A stretch of DNA of 64,000 nucleotides, taken from the NCBI GenBank assembly GCA_050084985.1, contig JBITNC010000001.1:188108001-188172000 (forward strand), in the 5' to 3' direction. Below are positions 11,600 to 23,700 of this stretch, in pieces. The position numbers and the translations under genes were made by a program. Under the pieces are notes generated by a model. It saw only the letters and a program-made list of their open reading frames with translations, was not told the DNA's origin and did not search any database. How positions within the stretch are numbered: position 1 is the stretch's first letter; the number at the start of each line of letters is the position of its first letter. Source of the DNA: Nageia nagi (Eukaryota; Pinophyta).

Positions 11600-12340
11600 C
11601 ATATTTGAGAATATTCATAGATTAATACCTCTATACTTTCATATTTTAGAAGAATATCCATGTTTATAGATTGATGCCACTATATTTTCATGGTTAAGAA
11701 GTTTATCTATATTTATAGATTAATATCATTATACTTTTTTATTTAAAATTTTTATTCATGATGATGAATTGATTGCCATATTGCTATTTTTTAGCAAATT
11801 ATAGTAAATGAAGTAGTTAAAAAAGTTCACCTTTCTCCACGACTACATTGTTGGAGTGGTTAAAAAAATTCAACCTTCTCTATAATTGCACATTGTTGGA
11901 ATGGTTAAAAAGATTTTTTCTTCTTTAAAATTGTAATTATTTAATAAAATTTTAATCCATGTTGATAAATTAATGCTACCAAATTTTATTATATGCATCT
12001 TAACTAGTAGCATAATCAAATTGATATTTTTTAGCTTGTGCATCTTGATGTGGTAGTTAAGATGGTATTTTATGGTTTGTTCTTCATTTACGCTATAGTA
12101 TTGTTTAAGGAGAACTTAAACCTTCAAATCAACATGTTTATAAATAGATAAGAACTAATGTATGTGGCTTATGCTTTATTTTATAAATTTTTGCTTTATG
12201 TTTAGTTAAATTGGTATTTTTAGCTTATGCTTTATTTTGTAAATCTTGACTTTATATTTGATCAAGTTGGCATCTATAGTTTATAAATATTAATTTAGTT
12301 AAGTGGTTATACTTTTGAAAACTTTGATTTAATAGTTTAA
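11600..12340. repeat. Cluster of three short tandem-repeat blocks
   Basis: About 11610-11770 has three copies of a ~50-60 bp unit (AGATTAATAYC...ATACTTTCAT). About 11808-11935 has three copies of a ~55-bp unit (GTTGGARTGGTTAAAAA). About 12155-12310 has two to three copies of a ~70-bp unit (TTAGCTTATGCTTTATTTT). Together they make up much of the interior of element B. Confidence 0.6.
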
Positions 12341-13111
12341 TCAAGATGGTATTTAATCATTTGTGATATGGTTAAGATAATATGGTCACATACATATTTA
12401 TTTGATGAAGCTATTATCAAAAGAAAGAATTAAATATGAAATATTATGATGTGATGAGACCTTCATATACCTTCAACAAATACAAAATAATGATCTTAAA
12501 TAAATAAATATAAAAATCAAAAATCAATTTTTTTATAAAAATTGATGATATTTTTTATATTCTTAGTTGAAAATGTATTTATATCACTTGATTGATTATG
12601 CATCTGATAGTGTTATGCATATATGATATTGTTGATATCATGTTCTGATTGATACATTTTATTTAGTATGCACATATGATATATAATTGATGTATGTCAT
12701 CTTTGATATTATGCATATGTGATGATTTGGTATTTTTGATCAATTTATGGATGACATATATTGTATATGATGTATATAATTGATTTTATTTATGAATTGC
12801 TTATAGCTTATAGATTCTTCTTAAAAATACAAGTTAATTCAAGTATGTAGACTCATAGAGGCTCATCATATCAACATGTTGTTGAATAACTACTCTTGTA
12901 GAAAGAAACCATTTTTTAATTAATGATTGCATTGTAAAACTATTTGTTAAAATGATTAATTAGTTGAGTCATTATAAAATCATATATATTCTATTACTTT
13001 CTCAAAGATTTAAAATATTCTCAACTCCACTGGTATCTCTATGGAGGATAACTCTCTCTTACTCTTTCTCTATCTTTTCGATTCTTTACCCAATATTATA
13101 TTAAGGTAGAG

Positions 13112-13415
13112 TGTTAGAAATTGTAATATAATATTATGTAATATTTTTTTTAATGTAAATTCATTTAATATTTAAAGTATTTTTATATACCTTAAAGCAT
13201 TAAGAGAATAAATAGAGAAAGAGGAATAAATATAGAAACATCTTTAACTTTACTTTTGAGTAAAAAAAAAGTTAAAAGATAAGTTTCTTCTTATAAATAG
13301 AGAGGTACCTCTCTTATTATATAACTTGATGAAGCATAGTAATACTTATCTTGTAGAGATGCTCTTGTAGGAGCTTTATAGAAAAAATTTTAAGAATTTG
13401 TAGAAGAGTTATTAC
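13112..13415 (+). repeat. Partial 3' LTR of element B
   Basis: It aligns with the first ~300 bp of the 5' LTR at 9041, including TATAAATAGAGAGGTACC at about 13295. Homology is lost near 13405-13415. The preceding purine tract is ATTAAGGTAGAG. By eye the two LTRs differ at well over 10% of sites, so the element is old. Confidence 0.75.
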
Positions 13416-13797
13416 AATATAGGAAGATAAGAAGATACACCCCTCATGACTTCCTATATTATAATAAGATCAAGTACCAAGAAAACTATAAATAACATCC
13501 TTTATCTTCAAGATATCATCCCAAAAATGAAATATCCTAGTCATGATAATCATAAGAAAATTATCATATTAGCATAGGAATTGATTAAGTTACTATAGAA
13601 GTAGGGATTATATCTAAAAAATGAAAAAACTTAAGAATTGGACTAAGAAGAGATAATACTTTTGGAATAATTTACTCATCTATTAAAATATATTGATACG
13701 GAAATGAAGTTTGAATAAATCACCAAATATTAGAATAAAAAGAATAATCTTACAAAAAATATGTATGTTACAAAGAATGAAAGAGCATAGAAGTGGT
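13416..13797. other. Spacer with a small inverted repeat
   Basis: No gene is visible. An ATATAGGAAG / CTTCCTATAT inverted pair with a ~26-bp loop sits at about 13419-13465, at the point where the LTR of B is broken. The rest is featureless AT-rich DNA up to the target duplication of element D. Confidence 0.4.
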
Positions 13798-14647
13798 TGT
13801 CAGAACCTGATCTTACAACCTTAAGATCAATCTTGAACTTAACTTCAATCCTAATAAATACATATGAAATGAGCATATTTTTTTATTATTTATTTACCAA
13901 TATTTAAATACACATGTACATTCAATAATGAAAGTTTAGAACCTACTTATGAATCATGAAATTGAAATCACATAATTATTCTAAGTGTCATCATTCTTAA
14001 GTCATGATCTCATCATTAGATGATAACATCATTTCTCTTTTTATATTTAATCTTTTTATTAAATATCTTAAATGGTTTACTTAGAATGTTCATCATAGGA
14101 GATAATAACCTTCTCACCTTATCAACCCTTCTTGAAACATTTTATCTTGTAGATGGTAACTTAAACTTCTTATATCATAACCATCACTAAGTTTAGCAAC
14201 TTAAGTACTTCAAGGCCCTTCATGATCAATATTGAGAATTTCTCAATTATCCTTATCAATAATTATTATTCTCATCTTGAATTCATGTATGCTAAGAATT
14301 TTTTGAATTATCTTTATTCAATCACTACTATATTTTAGTGATTTTACATCATACAATACCGTTATAAAATTGTATTTTGATGCCATGACACAAGATGCAT
14401 AATTTTTTAGCATGTCTACATTAATCTATATAAAATTAGTTTTATTAATGCATTAGTTAATGCATCAATTGATAACTAATGCATTTTTTGATACATTAGT
14501 TAACATATTTATTACATCAAATAATACATCAAGTGATACATGGAATAGAAAAAAAAGGCACAGATCATGCACATAGATCATGGCATAATCTATTATTAAT
14601 ATTCGATACATTCTCTTAATCGATGGTGGATTTTTAATGATAGGTAT

Positions 14648-14719
14648 GATGTCATTGATGAGTAAATGAAGGAGCTTGCCCTTTATAAGGGCATTTTTAG
14701 TGATACAATTTTGTAGGAG
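14648..14719 (-). pseudogene. PPR-like fragment inside CACTA element
   Basis: Minus-strand reading gives LLQNCITKNALIKGKLLH followed by LLINDI. This matches the recurrent junction of plant P-L-S class PPR proteins, 'LL-x-x-C-x-x-x-x-x-L-x-x-G-K-x-x-H-x-x-I'. It follows the other PPR-like piece (14949-15158) in the natural N-to-C order on the same strand but in a different frame. It is absent from the matching position of the uninterrupted right LTR, so it came in with the transposon. Confidence 0.5.
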
Positions 14720-14948
14720 CTTAATACATGTTGAAGAATGTAGATAGTAATGTGTATCTATATTTTATGGTAAGCAAAATGTGCATTGCATGATTTTAAC
14801 TGCCTATGAAGTTTGATCGATGCTTACAAAGTTTGGTGGATGCTCATGAATTTTTTTACTTTATGATCAAATGACACATCTTATCATGGAATATGATAAT
14901 TTCAAGTTAACAAAGACATGGCTTTCCTCAACAAGCATTGAAATAGTT

Positions 14949-15158
14949 TCACCAAATGCAATAAACACCAATAGTAGTCCAACCAAATGAATTCACCTTT
15001 TCCAACATCCTCAAAGCATGCATCAAACTAAGAGATTTGTAAAAAGGTTTATACATACATAAAAGACTCTTTAAAATTAAATTTTTATCGAATTTTATGG
15101 TTATGAGTGCCCTGTTAGACATACATGCAAAATGTGGAAGCATAAAGAAGACAAACAA
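14949..15158 (-). pseudogene. PPR-like fragment inside CACTA element
   Basis: A 69-codon open stretch reads, in order: H-F-A-C-M (compare 'HA.m'), K-F-D-K-N-L-I-L-K-S-L-L-C-M-Y (compare 'f..d.f....Ll.MY'), S-L-M-H-A-L-R-M-L-E-K-V (compare 'G.l.dAr.vFd.m') and N-S-F-G-W-T-T-I-G-V-Y (compare 'RN.fSWttmI..Y'). This order is that of one and a half PPR motifs of the plant P-L-S class, which bind organellar RNA. It is a non-functional fragment: no start context, no flanking motifs in frame, and located in a transposon. A profile search would be needed to be certain. Confidence 0.5.
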
Positions 15159-15755
15159 ATTATATTACAATATGTATGATGCAAATAGTAAATCTTCCTC
15201 ATTCATGTAAGTTTGATGTTATAAATGATGCTTTATATGTCATGTATAATGTTAATTATTTGATTCTTAGAATATCAATATACGATGCAAGGAATGACAT
15301 TATAATTGATGCAAAAAATGATGCTTTATTTGATAGTACCCTTAGTGTCAATTGATATGTCATGATTTATACAATTTAAAAAAAAAAATGGATTGATGCA
15401 TGGTATGATGCAAAATTGGTTATATGTAGAAGTGGATAATTCTTTGTTCTATTGAGATCTTATCGAATTATCCTACTCAATAATTCCTTGATCTTCTTGA
15501 GATTATCTTGAATTATCCTAATTAATAATTCTTTAATCTCAAATTGGTGTTCTCAAATCTTAACTAGGGTTTATCTGGGTTTCAATACCATTTATCAAGA
15601 TTAATTACTAGGTAAATCTTCTTAACCGCATACCTAATTTTATTGTTACTATATTCCTTCATAATAACACTTAAAAATTGAGGTAATTCTATTATTTTTC
15701 ATTCTTCATTATTTTATTCTTTAGTGCTTGGGAGTTATGTATATAAGAGTGCTCA

Positions 15756-15776
15756 GGGGGGGGCCGGGACGGGGGG
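15756..15776 (+). other. G-run cluster, possible G-quadruplex
   Basis: Eight Gs, CC, three Gs, AC and six Gs occur within 21 bases, in a region otherwise about 70% A/T. The eight-G run can be split to supply two of the four G-tracts needed for a quadruplex. Confidence 0.6.
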
Positions 15777-16124
15777 AATTATTCTTTTAAAGTCTTCATG
15801 AGTTGAAAAATTTTATATTCTTTCATTCTTAATCCTCCTCTTCTCACTTCTTTTTCTTAGGGTGTCAGGATTCATATTTTTTTAGTACCTAGAAATTATG
15901 TGAATAAGAATACCTAGGAATTATGTCAATCCTTCATTCTTTTATTCTTTAGTGTTGAGAGTTGAGAGTACCCAGGAGTCATGTCATCTTATTTAGGATA
16001 CCCAAGAGTCATGTATATAAAAGTATCCCAAAATTATTTTTATTTCCTTAGAGTCTCTAGAAATTGTTGGCAAAAGTGTCCAAGACTTGTACAAATTCAG
16101 AGTTAAATTTTTGAAAAATATCAA

Positions 16125-16395
16125 TACAGCTTGGGAATTTTGAAGGATGACATCATAATTTTTGGTAAAAATAAATGGGTCCTAGTAGAATCAAAACATC
16201 AATAGTGCCCAATGATTTTTGAAGATGATATTACAATTTTTGATCAAAATCAGTGGGTACCAAAGCAAGCAATGGTGGGTGTATACTTTTGAAGAACATC
16301 AATAGAGCTTAGCTATTTTGGGAGATGACATCACATTTTTTGGAGAAAATCAATGGGTCTCGATAGAACCAGATCATCAAAAAAGCTTGAAAGAA
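16125..16395. repeat. ~90-bp tandem repeat, three copies
   Basis: Three units share 'ATTTT-GRRGATGACATCACAATTTTTG-x-AAAATCAATGGGT', starting near 16135, 16205 and 16300, and each is followed by a phrase like 'CATCAATAG'. Divergence is about 20%. It lies inside the 1.84-kb insertion. Confidence 0.6.
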
Positions 16396-19230
16396 AAACA
16401 TAGAGCTTGCTAAGCAAGTGTAAGAGTAATGCATAAGAAAAACACTTAGGTCCACTTCATCTTAAGTGTTTGACCCTTGAAGCCCTGTTAATGTGTTGAC
16501 ATTGACTCTTTTTCACATAGTAGTGGTAGTTCTTCTCAAACCAAGTAAACATAATGCCTATCAACCATCATTACTCTGATTATTAACATCTATAGTAGAG
16601 ATCATAAAGATTGTAGAGAAGTAGATAGCAGTTGATAAAGCATAATACCAAATTGTACCAATCAATGTGCAATCAAATAATTACTCAATTAGCTACATTA
16701 TTATCTTTAATCAGCTACAATGTTATCTTCAATCAGCTATAGGGTTGAAGAAGGAGCAATCAACAACATATCAAAAGAATTATGACTATATGGACATGGC
16801 TTTTCAGAAGTTACAAATTTCCATGTAGTTATGATGACTAATACTTATTCATTGTGTAATCTAACATAGTTGTAGCATTTATGAAAATAATGCTATTTTA
16901 TTTATTTCATTCAATGCTAGTAGTAATGTATATTAATGAGACCCAACCACCCAAGGAGGGAGGAATTTGTATAAATAGCTAGCTTTTAGAAATCAAAAAG
17001 GTCAAATATTTTAACAAATTTTCCCTAATCTGTATGACCAACTCACATATAATAATACAAATAGACAATGCTTTTCCCTCTTGCAATAAAAAGGTTGTTA
17101 TTAATTTTGTGAATGTTATGTGTGAAATATTTTCTTCAAATTGTGATTTTGTGTTGTGATTGTGAGACCCCAAGTTGAGATAGTTTACTATTCTTAATCT
17201 TGGCTATGGATTGCTGCCTGTGCTATAATGCTTGAATTGTAAATTTCTTATTTTAGTTATTTATTTGTTTATATTTTTTCTATAACTCTTTATCTTTTTA
17301 TTCCTTTCCTATTACTTTTAACCTTAAATATTTAAATATAGATAGGAATTGGCCTATAAATTGAATATTGAGTAGAAAATCAACACGAATGCATCCCCAC
17401 CACTTTCTACTCTTTCAAGGAATCTACCATTACGGAAAATGGAGAACACAACCAGACCAAACCCTTGAGGTTACGCTATACCAATCAATAGTTACACTTT
17501 ATCCTAACTTAATAACTTTAGTAGGTTAAGATACCAAAAATAAATTGAATATTTTAATTATAAGTTCATATTCATTTCTCAATTATGTATTATTACTCCT
17601 ATTCAAGTAAAATTCTCATGAATATGAATAAGTAGCATAAAATAATTATTAGTATCACATCTATTACATCCTATTGAATAACATTCCTTTGCATATCAAC
17701 TTATTTTCTCATCTAGTTATTCAATCTAATAATGAAACTATCTAACAATTTACCATATTATATCATCATGTAGAAATAATTAATTAATGACAATATAAAC
17801 CATTCTTATTTAACTCATCAAAATCTGATTAAAATTTGTAAAACCATTATTCCTTAATAAAATATTATAACAAGATATAAAATACATCACATTGCATTAT
17901 TTCATCTCAATATGAACATTATTTCATCATGTTCTTGTTATTAGAATTCTACATCATTACAAAATCATAAAATTGGCATCATCTTAAGACCTAATATTCT
18001 ATTTGAGATTTCATCTAAAATTTATCTTGCAATCATTAATCAATTTTCCATCTACTCAAATACGATCTATCATTTGACATAGTAGCTCATGGTTATTCTT
18101 GGATCAAAAAAAATTTCCTTTTCTAATGCATTCTACTTATGCATATATAAGAAAAGATGTTCACACATAACATATTTAAAATCATCTAGATTACTTGTTC
18201 ACACCTAGAATCAGGCATAGGAAAAGAACACAATCACTTACATAAATTTCACATAACTCTTTTCCAACACTATAATGATTTCTTATCCTAAAGAAAATAT
18301 TAACATACATTATGTCCTTATCTTTTCATTTATTTAGCACCTCTAAGTAAACTTCCTTAAAGGATAAATACATTCATTCAAAAGATCTTATATTTTTAAC
18401 TCTAGTAATTAAAATCTAGATTCAATTCAAAGCAAGCATTCCTAATTCATCTCATGAACTCACATGCTTTTAACTTTTTTTGACATTAACATCAACATAA
18501 TAATGATATTCATGTAACATTCATCTAGATTACATTTTTATAATGACTTATAGATTATTCAATACAATCCTACAAGACTTCATGAATACCTTAAATCCTA
18601 TACATCATTTAGTCTTATTCATATCCTATGATTATGCCTCAAATACAATCAAGTTTTGATCAATAATCCTTTCTAATACTTATTCACAATTTCTTGTAGG
18701 TTTCAATCTACTCAATTAAACCTAATATTTACTTTTGTTTATGGTAAAAAATAATATCTAAATTGATTTTCATTAATTCCTTTCTCACCATAAATTTCTT
18801 TTTTATCTCCTTCATAAAGAAAGCTTTTCATAATAAAATATTTTCTTATTTCATTCACAATGTAATATCTAACTTTATTCTTTATTCTTATTTCTTCTTT
18901 AAAGAAACATCTAATTTAACTTTATATTTTTTCCTAAGAAATATCTTCACAAATTATAAATTTAATTCCTTCTTGAATTATTTTTATAAAAATATTTTTT
19001 TGTTTACTTATCATAATACTAAGTAATATCAAACAAAGAAAATTATTCACTTAATAATTTCTCAAAAACTATTTCCTTATTTATTTAACATAAATGTTAA
19101 CTAAATTTCATTCAAGAGAATATTATTCAAATAATAATTCTTCATCATTTTAATTATCTTTTTATTTTGAATTTCTTTCTAGAGGATCAAAATAAAAATG
19201 ATATTCTTATTAGTATTTTTTTAGCACTAA

Positions 19231-19632
19231 ATAATTTATCATAGATCTATCAACTATTAACATAGATCTATCTCATATCAATAATTTATCATACATGTAC
19301 CATCTATAATCATGGATCTATCGCATATCAATAATTTCTCATAGATTTTCCATCTATTATCATAGATCTATCTCATATTAATAATATATCATAGATCCAT
19401 CAATTATTATCATATATCTATCTAATATCAATAATATATCAAATATCTATCTACTACTATCATATATCTCTCTCATATCAATAATTTATCATAAATTTAC
19501 TATCTATTATCATAGATCTATCTCATATCAATAATATATCACTTTTCCATCAACTATTATCAAATATCTATCTCATAACAATTATTTAGCATAGATCTAT
19601 CTCATAGAAATAATTTATCATAGATCTATCAA
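19231..19632. repeat. 50-bp minisatellite, ~8 units (left LTR of D)
   Basis: The unit is TAATTTATCATAGATCTATC then AACTATTATCATAGATCTAT then CTCATATCAA, repeated with substitutions at 50-bp steps. The right LTR holds the same array with about 4.4 units (27078-27298). The AGATCT core also forms short palindromes within each unit. Confidence 0.85.
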
Positions 19633-20702
19633 TCCAAAATAGTAGATCAAATAGAATATACCATCCAATATTCCTAGATCATATTTTTCTTAAAACCCTT
19701 GTTTTTCTTTTCATATCAAAAGCAAAACATGCATTATAAATTCTATGAATTGAGCTAAGTAAATTGGAATAGACCGACCTAATAATAAGTTATTCATTCA
19801 ATCCACCCATGGAAGAACTCCAAACCCTTGAAAGCTTACAACCCTTCATAATTCAAGTATGGTAGAACTCCCATCTCAACAGCATAACTTTACAATTCTA
19901 AAATATTATGTTATGGCTACCTTAAGCCTTGTATTTATAGAATTATATGGAATTAGGTTTTTTATTTTTTTATTATTATTTTATCTTCCTTTAGGATAAT
20001 TATAATGACTCAATCATATCCTCTTAAAAATTACTTAACACTTAATTAATTTTAATTCATGATAATAATAATGATAATATTTTATTATTGCACATAATTT
20101 ATTTTTGATTTGTATTATTTATATTTTTAAAAATAATACAAGTTTTCTTTCCCTTTTTAAAATAATTTAATTTTCCTATTAATTTATTTTAAACTTTAAA
20201 TAATTTTAATGATACTTACTCATTAATTGATTTTTACCTATGTTGGAAATTCAATCACCTAGCCTTACTAATTGTTACATAAGGGGCTCCTCCATGATTT
20301 TCCAACCATGAAGGTGTATATTAAAATCAGATAGTAAATAAGAACAAACATCAAACATGCATCCTAAGAGGCTCATTTCCTCACCTCATGTAGTTACATG
20401 CACTCTACTTATCGGTAGTTGTCTGTAATGGTCACGTAGATCTTTTAAAATTCTAGACACACCCAGTGTTATCATTTTTGGTACCCATGAGCATCCCACC
20501 TTTGTACTTGTCACTTGCACATAACAACACAAGAACCTCAATAATATCTTATACGAAGATGGATGGATAATACAACATTATCATAAATAATTGTATAAGT
20601 TAATGCACTTTATCAAATTAAAAAATCAAGCACCTATCTCGTACATCTTAGTTTTAATTAAATATATCACAAGAAGGACTAGCATATTTTTGGGATGCGA
20701 TA

Positions 20703-20712
20703 TCCTCCCCCA
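20703..20712 (-). other. Polypurine tract of element D
   Basis: The minus-strand sequence TGGGGGAGGA lies directly before the 3' LTR start. It is the expected plus-strand primer for reverse transcription. Confidence 0.7.
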
Positions 20713-23700
20713 CTTGGAATAACACAATCCCTTATGTTAAGTAATTTGAGATTTTTTTGTTTCACTTTTACATACAATAAGAAAATATCTTTTTATATTA
20801 ATCATCTTTTCTTTGATGAACCATTACATATCTTTTTAATAAGGTTTCAACTAAGTCAAAAGATCTTAGATAAATTAGGCAAAAAATTCAAGTTTACTAG
20901 TAACTTGACTAATTTCATCTAAGAGTTCAATAAATTATTGTGCTAGCTTGGAAATCCATATGACATCATTCCCAATTATTTTCACTAATATAAGAATCAT
21001 TTTCAAGGTATTACTTTTTTTTCACACCATTTTTAACTTACTCCTCTCTCATATATATTTTCCAACCCTAACTTAGCCTCTAAGATAATATCATGAAAGA
21101 GGAGTCTTATACCCTTAACCATACATGGTTTTCAAAGGTTCCCATTCCATGGATAATTATTTCTTGTATGGAATTTGCCCAAATTGATTAGTCTTTTTCA
21201 ATACATACAACAAAATTTAAGTGATTTTTCTAAAACTTAACTCACTTTTTGAATGGCCTTATTTACTCTTCCAAAACTTAGAAATAGGTCTTGGATATCA
21301 TAATTTTTATACTAATTTCCTTTTAAACCTCTCTTACCACATTAAGATAGATACTTAAAATAGATTCAATTCCTAAAATTGTATACAATGTATTTTCTTC
21401 ATTACAACATGATGACATCTTATACTTCTTGTATATTTTGTCATCTTAATGATATCTTATACCTTCTCATATACATTATCATCACATGATCTATGCAATT
21501 TAAGAATATCATGGTTCTTCACATTATAATGAGAACTTATTCATTTATCCATATTAATAAATGTAAATGATTATCCCAATCCAAATGATGATTTAACCTT
21601 ATCTTTTTAATCATTATTCTCATTGAGAATTTCTTGAATACATTACCTAATATTCCTTATTCTTATCAAAGTCCCCTCTTGTACTCTAGGATCATAAAGT
21701 GGTTTCTAACTTAGGTTAATCTAACCCTCCTAGTATATCACTAAGTTTAATCAATTTTACCTTAACTCAACTTCATCATCTTTCTTGATGAATGAATTCA
21801 TGATGAAATTATCATATCAATTCATCATTTATATCTAATTTTCTAACTTTTTCTTCTCTAAAAATTTAATTAGTCTAAGATAAATATCTAATATTCAAGA
21901 TATTTTGTTTCTAATGGTTTTAAAAGAAAATTATTCTCTTTCTTACTTATTAATTTATCAAGTTTGTCTCATGATTTTAAAGGTTATATACCTTTTGACT
22001 AATGTTTTTCCTAATCCACACTTGGAAACCAATATTTGTCTTGAAATTTTGATGTTATAACTCAAGTTACTAGGAAAATTTCATTATATTTTCCTTGTAA
22101 AACTTTATTATTGATTCAAAATTTTACTCTAAAGGTATTACTTGGAGTTAATTATTTTTTTCCTTCTTTCCAACTAAGTATTTTATTGGATAGTTGGATA
22201 AAATTTTGTTGGAAACCTTTCAAATTTAGTTGCATGCCTTTTTGAAAAAATTCTCCCCCATCCTATTTAAAATTTATAGATTTTGATTTTCTCTTAAATA
22301 TCTTCATACAAGGTTAATTATTCTTAGGTCTAAAATTCTCAAGCATTTCAGGTTCAGTATTTCTTTGATCCTTGATGGACCATCCTCATAGTTTTCTTCA
22401 ATATGTAATTCTTTTCTTTTCTCTGCTTTTTGGCTTGTCTTTATATCTTCAATTGAATCTTCCCTAACAAGAAATATTCCTTTCTTATAATGTACATGAG
22501 TGAATGGATTTCCAAGTAATCTTATAGCAACAATAATTTATTATCTTCAAAGAAATTTCCTTGAAAAATACCTTTCTTTCTAGGATGATTTTATAATGCT
22601 CAAGACTAAAGTAATGTTGGATGTTCTTGAAGTTCTAAAATTTCTCTTCTAATAATAGGGTAACTTCTCATTGATATTTGGTTTTACAAGAATGCAATGA
22701 ACCCTTATTAGGTCCTCAAGTTTGTAATGAACTCTTATAATGGATGAATCACTCAAAGTCCTCTATATGTAATCTCAGATACTTTTGGAATTCATGAACT
22801 TTTGACACATTGAATGTTGTTTTCCTTATTAAATTAAACTTCCTTGAGGAAGAAAAAGGTGATACAATACATTAATGAGCTTCTCAAGCATGAACATAAT
22901 TTCCCAAATTTTGATAAATTCTACCTTTTTGCTTAAAAATTGAGAATTATGAATGTTTAGTTGCATGTACTTTTTCCAAAACTTAAATTGCAATCACTTT
23001 CATTAACATATTGTATATCACACTCATGAAATATAATTTTATTGAAATAATTTTTCAAACAAACTCAATTTTAGCAAAATGCTTTATTTAAAAATCTTGC
23101 TTATAGGGCATAGCCATTCTCAATAAAAGTTTCTTGCCTAATTTTTCATAGATTATTACATCATTCCTATTAAGGAGAATCTAATACATATTGAATCCCT
23201 TCAATGTTCCTAAGTTATTTAATGTTTACACTAGCACTATTCATGTTCAACCTTTTAGCTACTATGTAGAGGTTAAATTCCTCAATGCTTAGAGGAATTT
23301 ATTGTACTGGATTCACTTCAATAGGTAGCAAGAAACTAGACTTGTACTCTATTATTTATCTAATGTTTTACTCAATTTTTAATTCATAATTATAATCACC
23401 ATTTTGTTCCAAGAGTTATTTATCAAATATGACTTCATTGGCATAGTTAAGGTGGCTTACTTCATCCCTTTTTCATAACCAATATTTTACAAATATATAT
23501 TTCTTAGAGCAATTTGATTTCTTCTTTATTCTTTAAGAGGAAGGTGTCTTTCTTTGTATCTTGCTTGACTTTCTTGCTCATGTTCTTCCAACATATATAC
23601 AATCTCTTTTTCTTAATGAATAAATCCATTAATCAATATTGTCTTAGCCCCTTCTTGAACTATAGTATCATGAATGTGGAACAAAATATCTATCTAGTTT

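Larger units (their letters stand above)
9041..13415 (+). mobile_element. Non-coding Copia-like LTR element B
   Basis: The element has a 5' LTR (9041-9512), a primer site, a 3.6-kb interior and a partial 3' LTR (13112 to about 13415). The interior has no gag or pol; it is AT-rich sequence built largely of short tandem repeats. The last ~550 bp before the 3' LTR match the same part of element A (CTCTATGGAGGA then ACTCTCTCTTACTC, then an ATTAAGG purine tract, then TGTTAG). The LTR opening TGTTAGAA and the TATAAATAGAG core also match A. I read it as a large non-autonomous derivative (LARD-like) of the A/C family. The 3' LTR is cut short, so no target duplication can be checked. Confidence 0.75.
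14323..15434. mobile_element. CACTA-type transposon, non-autonomous
   Basis: The insertion starts CACTACTATAT and ends ATATGTAGAAGTG, whose reverse complement is CACTTCTACATAT. The termini are therefore imperfect CACTA inverted repeats. The flanking triplets are AAT (left) and GAT (right). The intact site in the other LTR reads ...TTGAT-AACTC at the matching place, so a 3-bp GAT duplication with one later mutation fits the CACTA family. Subterminal sequence is rich in short GATGCA / TGCATTAGTTAATGCATCA motifs in both orientations, as expected for transposase-binding repeats. At 1112 bp it cannot encode a CACTA transposase and must depend on a partner. It carries a PPR-like fragment (next entries). 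Confidence 0.75.
15650..17490. mobile_element. 1.84-kb insertion with GTTAC duplication
   Basis: The left LTR of D is interrupted here relative to the right LTR, which reads straight through ...ATTGTTAC-ACTTTAT... at 25330-25345. GTTAC is present on both sides of the insert (15645-15649 and 17491-17495), so it is a 5-bp target duplication typical of LTR elements. The insert begins TATATTCC and ends ATCAATA, so TG/CA ends, if it was an LTR, have mutated. TATAAATAG at about 16970 follows a GGAGGGAGGAA run, a plausible LTR promoter about 1.3 kb in. No coding sequence is recognisable. A solo LTR is the best guess. Confidence 0.55.
13798..20702 (-). repeat. 3' LTR of element D with insertions
   Basis: This is the left copy of the long terminal repeat. 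With the CACTA element (14323-15434) and the 1841-bp insertion (15650-17490) removed, about 3950 bp remain, against 3759 bp in the right LTR. The difference is almost entirely explained by a 50-bp minisatellite (8 versus about 4.4 units). Confidence 0.85.

Noticed and set aside
18763-19026. Hydrophobic 87-codon open frame as a membrane protein
   Set aside because: It lies in the left LTR of D and is Phe/Tyr/Ile-rich, as AT-rich DNA would produce. The matching stretch of the right LTR does not keep the frame.
19231-19632. CRISPR-like repeat-spacer array
   Set aside because: Units are contiguous 50-bp tandem repeats with no unique spacers, within a plant LTR. It is a minisatellite.
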